From the NCBI GenBank assembly GCA_951799445.1, contig OX637292.1, positions 2,669,296 through 2,733,295 of the forward strand: a stretch of DNA of 64,000 bases, given 5' to 3'. Positions within the stretch are counted from its first letter, which is position 1. Each line of letters begins with the position of its first letter. Both the position numbers and the translations under genes were made by a program. This DNA comes from Pseudisothecium myosuroides (lineage: Eukaryota; Streptophyta; Bryopsida; Hypnales; Lembophyllaceae). Below, in pieces: positions 55,623 to 64,000 of this stretch. Under the pieces are notes generated by a model that saw only the letters and a list, made by a program, of their open reading frames with translations, was not told where the DNA came from and did not search any database.

Positions 55623-56557
55623 CCCCTAAAGGCCCAAGGCTTTTTTTCTGCCAAAAAACCATCAAAACTGCCATTTCTATAGCAAGGAGTAAAAAAAAAT
55701 GAAAAATGATTTTTTTTTCACATCTAACCGTAGGATCTTACACCTAACTAGTATGAGAATGTGTAAAAAAAAATTCAGAATATTTGGCCGCTCAGATTGC
55801 AAGATATGTGCGTTTAAAGTGGAAAAAACAAGTATTTCAGCACATTGCGGGACTAGATTTTTTGACTTTAAACATTTTGCACTTAAAATTTTTGCACTAT
55901 AGAGTTTTGTGCTTCAAATCTTTATAGTGGATAATTGAGTTGAAAGTCTAGGGAAAAAAATATATATTCAAAAAAACTTAATTATCATTCCTAAAAAATT
56001 TATTAAGTAGAAGTAGGTATGAGATAGAAGGAAAATCTAAAACATTAATATATTTTAGATGGAATTAAAATACACTAATTCCAATGGTGAGATTGTTCTA
56101 GCAAAAAAACTAAACCATGAGATTTTTTTTTTTTTTTAAATTGCAAAAATAGCATTTAGAAATGAATCCTACAAGTTATTTTTTTCAAGAAGATGCTCTA
56201 ATTGCTTGAAAAACAAGAATGTCCATAACTTTTTCATAACAAATCCAAATGAAATGAATCAAAGCTTTCTAGATAGACAAAAATATAATCTACAAGAAAA
56301 AAAATATTAAAAAAAAAAATCAAATTTTTGCCAAATTTTTCTTACTGCCCGGACTGCCCAGTTACAAAAAAAAGTAACATATTTGGCCATAACTTTTGAC
56401 TCCTATTTCCAAATGTGCTGAAATTTAATGCATATGAAAGATATTCCTCGCGCCCACCTTCTATTAAAATTTCAGCTTAAAATATAGAAATCTCTAGTCA
56501 CACGGACCTGCCCAAAATTTCTATACGGCCAAAAAACTCATGCCAGTCCTTTAGGGG
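55623..56557 (+). mobile_element. piggyBac MITE, copy 1 (935 bp)
   Basis: Ends CCCCTAAAGGCCCAAGG and, inverted, CCCCTAAAGGACTGGCATG; TTAA on both sides (55619-55622, 56558-56561). Both subterminal regions match those of the inner piggyBac element at 6816-12948, so it is an internal-deletion derivative that could be moved by that transposase. Non-coding. Confidence 0.9.
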
Positions 56558-56561
56558 TTAA

Positions 56562-57041
56562 TGTCACTGTTAATTGTCATATTTTGGTTTGTAGCACGCC
56601 ATTTTGGCATGTTGTATTTATCTTTGTTCAGTTTATTATTCACAATACTGTTAAATGTCCTTGATTGAGCTTTTTGTGAGGTTTTGGCCGTATAGATATG
56701 GCTTGAATGATGATTTGTTGTATCTGCGTGATATTGGTGCAAGGCTACTGTAGGATTGGGAGCTTGTCGAGGAATTGAAGAACTAAAACTTTATGGTTGT
56801 TCTAAGTAGAAGGCAGACCCTTATTAACAGTGGATTGTAGATCTAGAATTAGGTTTGTTGAGCAATGATGCATCCAATTCATCAAATCCTTGATTTGCTT
56901 TGATTTATGAAATACTTGCACTCTCAAAAAATAGGAACTTAGAGTAAGTCAAAGTCGGTCCAAACTTAGGAAAAGGATAAAAAGCCTAGAAGAAAATCAG
57001 GGATGAAGTTTAGGATAGAGGATGGATGAAGTTAACTTAAA
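56562..57041. other. Spacer between the inverted MITEs, no gene
   Basis: About 480 bp of ordinary sequence. Near the right end it has GGATGAAGTTTAG phrases like those in the LTR2 leader. Confidence 0.4.
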
Positions 57042-57045
57042 TTAA

Positions 57046-57975
57046 CCCCTAAAGGACCGGCATGCCTTTTTTGGTTGTATAGAAATTTTGGGCAAGTACG
57101 TGTGACTAGAGATTTCCATATTTTAAGCTGAAATTTTAACAAAAGGTGGGCGCAAGGAATATCTTTCATATGCACTAAATTTCAGCACATTTGGAAATAG
57201 GAGTCAAAAGTTATGGCCAAATATGTTATTTTTTTTCATAACTGGGCAGTCCGGGCAGCAAGAAAAATTTGGCAAAATTTTGATTTTTTTTAAAAATATT
57301 TTTTTCTTGTAGATAATGATTTTGTCTATCTGGAAAGCTTTGATTCATTTCATTTGGATATGTTATGAGAAAGTTATGGACATTCTTGTTTTTCGGGCAA
57401 TTAGAGCATCTTTTTGAAAAAAATAACTTGTAGGATTCATTTCTAAATGCTATTTTTGCAATTTAAAAAAAAAAAAAATCTCATGGTTTAGTTTATTTGC
57501 TAGAACAATCTCACCTTTGGGATTAGTGTATTTTAATTCCATCTAAAATATATTAATGTTTTAGATTTTCCTTCTATCTTGTACCTACTTCTACTTAATA
57601 AAAAATTTGGAATGATAATTAAGTTTTTTTGAATATTTCTTTTTCCCTAGACTCTCAACTCAATTCTCCACTATAAAGATTCAAAGCACAAAACTCTGTA
57701 GTGCAAAAATTTTAAGTGCAAAATGTTTAAAGTCAAAACCTCTAGTCCCGCAATGTGCTGAAATACTTGTTTTTTCCACTTTAAACGCAGATATCTTGCA
57801 ATCTGAGCGGTCAAAAATTCTGAAATTTTTTCCACACATTCTCATACTAGTTAGGTGTAAGATCCTACGGTTAGATGTGCAAAAAAAAACATTTTTCAAA
57901 ATTTTTTACTCCTTGCCATAGAAATGGCAGTTTTGAGTGTTTTTTGGCAAAAAAAAGGCCTTGGGCCTTTAGGGG
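57046..57975 (-). mobile_element. piggyBac MITE, copy 2 (930 bp, inverted relative to copy 1)
   Basis: Same family as 55623-56557 and closely similar to it, in opposite orientation; TTAA at 57042-57045 and 57976-57979. Together they form an inverted repeat with ~0.93 kb arms and a 488 bp spacer. Confidence 0.9.
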
Positions 57976-58074
57976 TTAATTTGTTCCTCTGTGAGTCATT
58001 TCCCCAAATTTTAATGAATGCTGTTTCTTTTAATGATATATTTCTTATGTGAATACCATCTGCCACAAAATCAT

Positions 58075-58260
58075 CCATCCAGAGAAAAATCATCCAAACA
58101 CTAGCTAGATGTATACTCTAAATTCATGCATCCAAAATAATTCATCTACAAATTTGTCATCCAAACAACAAAACTTCATCCATCCAAAATTATTACATCC
58201 AACAAATCGTCATTCATCCAAAATATATTTTATCCAAAAAAATGTCATTCGTTTGATGTT
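58075..58260. repeat. Degenerate CATCCAAA repeat
   Basis: TCATCCAAA or a close variant recurs about every 15-30 bp, interspersed with AT-rich filler. Confidence 0.5.
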
Positions 58261-58327
58261 TTTTCATCCGCAGTGGGTTGAGGCATTCATAATACTGGAA
58301 GGAGCTGCCGAGATCTACTTTAAGATA

Positions 58328-58425
58328 AAAAGGCAAAAAGAGGGGGAGGGGGAGGGAAAAAAGGAAAAAGGAGGGGGAAGAGGGAAAAAAAAAGGAAAAA
58401 ATGAGAGAAAAAAACAAGATCTTAA
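58328..58425. repeat. Homopurine tract
   Basis: Almost pure A/G over ~95 bp (GAGGGGGAGGGGGAGGG followed by AAAAAAGG runs). The ORF across it is a low-complexity translation. Confidence 0.8.
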
Positions 58426-58444
58426 ATCAATTAAAAAACTTTAA

Positions 58445-60234
58445 CATCAATACCTTATAGAAGAGAGTTTGACCACTTAATTCAAGAGTGTAAAGCTTTG
58501 CATTTTCTTTATTAATTTATGTATGCAAAATAAAAGTTGAATAAAAATAAAAATAAAAATAAAAATACAATGGTAACATTTGTTCTAGTTTGTTTTGTAT
58601 GTAATGTTGAAATATCGTCGATTGTGCGCTCACTGGTCATTCCCTTTATACCATTGGAGAGCTTGACTTGATGAGGCTTGTAATAAAGTGTATCATTGTT
58701 TTTGGATGTATGATGGATTTGCGATAAATTATTAAGACCATAAATTGAATTAAAATATGAAAAATGGAGTATAGGAGTTTTTGATGTCATTCTTGGTATT
58801 GCCAAAAAGCATTCAATGAGTAGAAATGCACCAAAGTTGTTTTGTTGTTTTGGTTCTTAAGTGTAAAAGTTATGGATTTTCAATTGAATTTTGTTTTTAT
58901 AAATTTAATTTAATTACGGATACATTATTTTAAAAATTAAAAATTAAAAGAATACATAGGTAAATCACGGAAAACACTTGGACAAGTGCACCATGCCACA
59001 CAAGTTGTTTATAAGTCAAATTTTAAAAAATTACATTAATGTGATTTTAAATTAAAAAAAGATATAAACAAGAAAGTCTTTGTATTTAAGAAGAAAAAAA
59101 GTTTTAAATTCAATTCATAAATCAATTTAATATTCTCTAAATAATTAAATAAATCTTTAACATGATTTAAAAATACAAAAAACAAATATTTTAAACAATG
59201 TTCAATGCATTGTATATATTTCAACTTAATGGTAAATGTTCTTATTATATTTTATTTTTATTTTTATTCTTGTATTTTCACAATAAAATAAAATATTAAA
59301 TCAATAATGATAATTGGAAATATTTAGCATTATTGAAGGAAATGAATCAATAATGATAAATTGATTATAAACTCTATATAGTGAATGAAATTATCTAAAA
59401 TGAAGTGAAAATAAATGAAATCATATAGTAAAGTAAAGGAGATATAAAATGATTGCAAAGCAATGTTGTCATTTCATTTGTACAAAAGAAAACATGTGTT
59501 CAAATAGGTACATACATAAATGAAAACCATTGCTTTATAAAAAGCATCAATATAACAACTAAATTCTCTAAATCATCATAGTTTTACATATATGATAAAT
59601 CTAAATATTAAATGAATTACACATAAATTCTAATATGAATGCATATAATATCTACTACATTTTCACTTTTATCTTTTGTCTACATCTTTCTTTTTTTGTT
59701 TCAATTAAAATTGATCTCAGAAATTAGAATTTTCAAGGTAGTTTTCTACGTGATAATAATATTTCCATTGTATTGCAAAAAAATTTCAATCAACCGTAGT
59801 ACGATTGTTTGGTTTAATATGTTTCTTTTTGTTTTGATGATATAATAAATATGAAAACAACTAAGTCTCTTTTTCAGAATATAGAGTGCATTTTGCTGTA
59901 GATAGTACAATTGCCAAGAATATCTTTAAGACTTGGAAGTTGACTACAAAGTGGAGGCTCATATATAGATTCTATTCTTGGTACTTATAAAGAATCTGAA
60001 TCAATCAAATGCAATGATCACCCACCACATAATTTTTCATCTTCTTTGGAGCAAATGAAAAAAAGATTTCATTGCAAAAGGACAATACAACAAAGCCCAA
60101 GACATGAGTATCTTACTCCACAGGCCAAGCAGACTCAAGACCAGACAAAACCTATTTTTGCATCTATGGACATGGAACAACTGCGGTGGAGGGTCTCTTG
60201 CCCTTTCAATGGTTTCATTTTTCCAGCCTCTATA
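58445..60234. other. AT-rich sequence, no gene recognised
   Basis: Very AT-rich, with short spurious ORFs (K, N, F and I rich). 60040-60230 is more balanced in composition and open on both strands for ~75-80 codons, without a domain. Confidence 0.45.
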
Positions 60235-60237
60235 AGA

Positions 60238-60440
60238 CACTACAAGAGAAAGGGGTGTTTTAAGTAGTGTCCTAGACATCACGTCTTTTAAGTAACGTCT
60301 TTTAAGTAAAATTTTAAGTAAAATTTTATTATAAAGATTGTCTTTTTAGTAAAATTTTACTTAAAAACTTACTTAAAAGACGTTACTTAAAAGACATGAT
60401 GTCTAGGACACTACTTAAAACCCCCCTTCCTCTTGTAGTG
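60238..60440. mobile_element. CACTA-type foldback MITE (203 bp)
   Basis: Begins CACTACAAGAGAAAGGGG and ends with the inverse, flanked by AGA on both sides (60235-60237, 60441-60443): the 3 bp duplication and CACTA terminus expected of the En/Spm superfamily. Nearly the whole element is one inverted repeat with a short centre around ATTATAAAGATTGTC; arm units of GTCTTTTAAGTAACGT repeat. Confidence 0.9.
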
Positions 60441-60443
60441 AGA

Positions 60444-61282
60444 AGCAAGCGTCATTGGTGTTGCAGCTAGGCTTTGTCCTCTATAGGCGGCCGTGAAAGG
60501 CCTCACAAGCTCTCCCTATGCTGAGTCTCTTGGTCGTTTCCTTTGTTGGTCTTGTCTTGGTCTATCATTGTTTTTGTATTGTCCTTGTTTATATCGCTCC
60601 GCTAGGCCACTTGTGGCTAGTGGTCTTGTAAGGTAAACCAACCTATCTCCACCATCTCCCTATTATTGCCATCTACTTTTGGCCCCATCTCCACCATAGA
60701 ACTCATCCAAATCTGTTTACTTTTTTGACAAAATCAAAGCCTTAATGCAATGTCAATCCTTTATTGGTAGATACTTAAATACAAATAGACACTTGGAATG
60801 GCAGTTATAGGCTGTTTGTAGGATGTTTATGACTCCAATTATGAATGGATTTGTAATTTTAGGGTAGATTGCTTCACAAATTCATAGAAGTTATAATTTT
60901 AATCGGAAAATTGTAATTCCACTTAGGTTTGATTTGTGAAAGAAGCGCACACCTCTAGAAAATATGTGTCCATTCTACTTCTAGCTCCAAGATGCTTAGA
61001 TTGCAAATTAGGGTGGTAATAGGCTGGTCTACCTTATTCTATTTCTTTCCAATAAAATTCCATTTCATTTGTGTAAAAAATTAAAAAGATTAAAATTTTA
61101 AAATTTTAAAAAATTAAAAAGACCAAACAAACCGCAAACTAAAAGCAACAACTTCGAAACTCAGGTGGAAGAAATTTTCACCTGAATGAAAAGATTACCA
61201 CATAATTTCATACTATCAATTCTTTACAAGCTTTCTACTCACTGTTTTAAGAGCCAACACTTTAAATTACATTTCAAGTATC
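60444..61282. other. Intervening sequence, no gene recognised
   Basis: 60450-60660 (TGGTCTTGTCTTGGTC..., GGCCACTTGTGGC) resembles a retroposon 3' end but lacks a confirmed tail or duplication. 61060-61140 is AT-rich. Confidence 0.35.
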
Positions 61283-61656
61283 CATTAGAAAAAAAATCAG
61301 CCCTCTGGAGGGCTGCTCCGCAGTGACATGCCAAGCTATTAAAATGCTTGGCCTGTCACTGCAGAACTGTCCCTCGGTGAGCAGTCAGAAATCAGAATTT
61401 ATTTATTTATTTATTTTTAAAATTTTAAATATTTTTTTAAGACTAAATATATATATATATGTTTTTTTTTTGTTTTTTTTTGTTTTTTAATTTTTTTTTT
61501 TACTCGTATATTTCGTTTCCTGCGCCACTGTCGCAGCAGAAACTGCTGCGCGGAAATAAGAGAAAAACTATTTTTTTTGCAAAAAAAAAAGTAAATTTCA
61601 AGGTCCTTCGAAGGGCTGTGGAGCAACCCTCGGGAGGCCCTAGATTTTCTCTAATG
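61283..61656. mobile_element. 374 bp foldback/TIR element, copy 2
   Basis: Same termini (CATTAGA...) and CAGCCCTCTGGAGGGCTGCT block as 4087-4457, with a 16 bp stem (61321-61336 with 61346-61361, 15 pairs) around a 9 nt loop, a T-rich middle and an inverted right end. Two stem positions differ from copy 1 by paired changes. No target duplication identified. Confidence 0.75.
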
Positions 61657-64000
61657 CTACAAAAACTTACTGATATTGGCATAATTATTTGTCTTGGGTA
61701 AAGCAAAAGCCACTTCATACCAGCAAATCGATATCATGATTAGAAGGAATAATTACTAAAAGATTAAATCAACATTGATCTCCTGTCTCAGTCTTGTTAC
61801 TATTTCCATTCAAACATCAGAGACGAATTAGAAATTTATTTCAGTGCTGTGTGAAACAACCATGAGAATAAAACAAGTAGAGCATCACTTTAAAACTTTT
61901 GACCTATTTGAGAGTGAGATCCGGAGGGGTGAAGTCACAATAGGGTAGTCACACCTCCTCCGAACTTGTAACAATTTTCAAAGGTTGGACGCGTGGCGCT
62001 GTGTGTGTGGTTTTCCGTGGCTTGTGGAGCTCTCAACCTCCGAGGTTTTGGAAATGCCATTCTTTTGCTTTGGAGGTGAAGAAACGTTCTCGAAGAAAAA
62101 TTTCTCGAGGAATTTTTCAGTTTCATTAGCTATACTTGACTTGCGGAGTTCCCATCCAGCTTTGTAGGTAACGCATTCTCCAAGAATTACTCCAAACAAC
62201 AAAAAGGGGTGTCACACCTTCACACAAAACAGCTCGCCATTGGCTCCTCTTTTGTCTCACCAATTTCTCCCACTTCGTAGAATTCTGGTTCTCGGAGAAG
62301 GTGTGACTAACCCTAATGGGAAAATACCTCCCCAGTGTGTGGGAAGTTTATACCCCGGTGTCGACCTCCCGGTCTCTCTGTGCGATCCTAGGAAATTTCT
62401 CATCAGACTGGATGGTCCAATCTTCATTGATTTTTGCCAATCCTGCTCGCAGTACTCCACAGAATGCGTCTCAGACTGAAACTGAGGCTATTAAACCAAC
62501 CAATATCCGCAGTAATATGTTATCCATCGATTTTTCGTTCATGTGTTTTGATTGTTTTGTGCCTCAATCGACTTTTGTACATGAAATTTGCTTAATCGTG
62601 CTGAAAAAAGTGCCAGTTTAACGAAATTGATGTTTTGGGTTTCATCTGCAAGGCGTTCAAAGCATCAAACCTGGAAGAAGAAACCCTGTAAGGTCATAGA
62701 CTCATAGTAGAGAAATCGGCATGTTTCAGAGTGCCAAAATTGTGATATTCAAGTGCGCTCGACCTAAAAACTAGTCCTGCATGGCTGGTACAGACGTGCG
62801 GTTTCTGATGGGAGCCTGAGAAAGTGCCAATCTCTTGAAATTTCTGTTTTGAACTGTTTTGAACCGATATGGCAATCTCAATTCGAGGTTCTCAACTCGC
62901 CCTTCAATTCGTCTCGAAAAGTCGGAAAAAAAGTTGCCAAATCAGAGTGGGAACGAAAGCTGGAGCATGTAGTTTGATTGTTCACACATTCGAAGCACCT
63001 TTGTGTTGCACTCACATACAGAGATTATAGCTTCAAGAGCCACGGATTCCAAACTAAATGGGTAAACACCTGCAAATTACTCCGTATCTTGGACATAGGA
63101 TTACTTTCGTGCACTGTATTAGTCAGGCCATCACTCAGAATATGACGGATCACTGCTAGTTTTTTTCCCGAATCTAACAAAATCTCCTATTTCGTCTCGA
63201 TCGACGGATTCGAGACTGTGCGAATGAATCAAAAAGGCACAAAAGAAAAAGAAAAAAGCTCAAGTCTTCAACCTCGGCTAACTACTCGGCTAACGAACTG
63301 GTACGTCACCTGAATTCATTCCGAAAAGTCTTCCTTGAACTCGTCCCTTACATTGCAATCATTCGGTAAAGGTCTTGCACTCATGGTAGTCCGTAAGTAA
63401 CGGCCATTCCGCCATGAATACACTTTAATTTGGAATGTGCGATTGTGCGCTTCTTCCAATTCAAGGGCGGTATGCCAACAACATTCAACGCTCATCAAGG
63501 ACCCTCCAAGCAAACCCCTGCCCCTTTCTGCAAAAAGCTCCATCGACGTTGATCGACGCACGGCAACACCCGAATTCGAATCTCCAGGAATCGAAAGAAA
63601 GCGAGAAATCATCCCCGAAATATGGAGGCCTTTCCAAGTCACTCAGTTCAAGCTCGCACATGCATTCAACGAGACTCGCATCATCTACCGTGCAGTTTGC
63701 TTCTCTATCCTCCCAGAAACCTAAAGACGCTCCTACCACTGGTCCCAGCGAATCGCTTGGATCAAATCGCTTGCGACCTCACAATGGGGCTCACACTCAC
63801 CTTTCTCCAAGTCGAGGCTGCGTGCGTGACGAGGTGGAGCAAGAGGTAGGAATTCATGATGGGTATCGATCGACTTTGCTCGCTTTCGCTTTCAGGCGGA
63901 TTTGCAGGAACGAATGGATGGCGAAGCTGCGATCGATCTGTGATCGACATGCAAAGCTGGATCGATCAGGCTTCACTTCACTTCGAGCCACGCAAGCACT
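61657..64000. other. Higher-GC right edge, possible gene region
   Basis: Base composition and the density of overlapping 60-108 codon ORFs rise from about 61920. The minus-strand frames 61978-62202 and 63316-63642 are the most protein-like (for example ETEKFLEKFFFENVSSPP), but I recognise no domain or exon chain. GATCGA-rich sequence lies at 63860-63970. It could be the 5' region of a gene beyond the window. Confidence 0.3.

Noticed and set aside
55699..55902. Matching small ORFs in both piggyBac MITEs (also 57681-57899)
   Set aside because: They lie in the conserved subterminal DNA of non-autonomous elements and differ by substitutions with no coding pattern.

Overview
Eukaryotic, AT-rich, transposon-dense nuclear DNA with almost no intact host gene. 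Two exons of a chloroplast-type inositol monophosphatase (IMPL1-like) and very long (4-5 kb) plant-style LTRs point to the green-plant lineage. Intact piggyBac, a Sola-like element and Crypton-like sequence suggest a non-flowering land plant or a streptophyte alga; the exact organism is my inference and is uncertain.

Layout. 1-3839 is most of a solo-type LTR (family LTR2, minus strand). 3840-3963 is the 5' tip of a second LTR family (LTR1). 3964-5624 is unassigned sequence with a small foldback element. 5625-20045 is an LTR1 copy (A, minus) split by a 10.3 kb piggyBac insertion (6816-17116, TTAA on both sides). 20046-24738 is a second LTR1 copy (B, plus). 24739-29474 holds retroelement debris: a retropepsin-containing reading frame, a Pro/Glu-rich ORF and a tRNA-derived SINE. 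29475-45662 is a second LTR2 copy (plus), split by an 11.76 kb TTAA-flanked DNA transposon (31144-42902). 45663-50178 is the remainder of an LTR1 copy (C). 50179-64000 is less repetitive: a broken, spliced Crypton-like gene carrying a 774 bp deletion derivative of the 11.76 kb element, an inverted pair of piggyBac MITEs, a CACTA-type foldback MITE and a second copy of the small foldback element.

The two large DNA transposons are the main content. The piggyBac unit has an intact 573-codon DDD transposase, an upstream exon that would splice to it in phase, and two alternative right ends. The outer right end is the one that inserted, so it carries about 4.2 kb of extra DNA, including IMPL1 exons with their intron: a candidate for gene capture by piggyBac. 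The 11.76 kb element has 25 bp terminal repeats and two converging spliced genes: a decayed DDD-type transposase, probably Sola superfamily, and a coiled-coil/zinc-finger protein broken by one TAG. Empty target sites for both insertions lie in paralogous LTRs inside the window, so their boundaries are exact.

The inverted LTR2 copies and the target duplications around them fit a 25.6 kb inversion (3840-29474) caused by recombination between the copies; undoing it restores two nested solo LTRs with near-matching 5 bp duplications.
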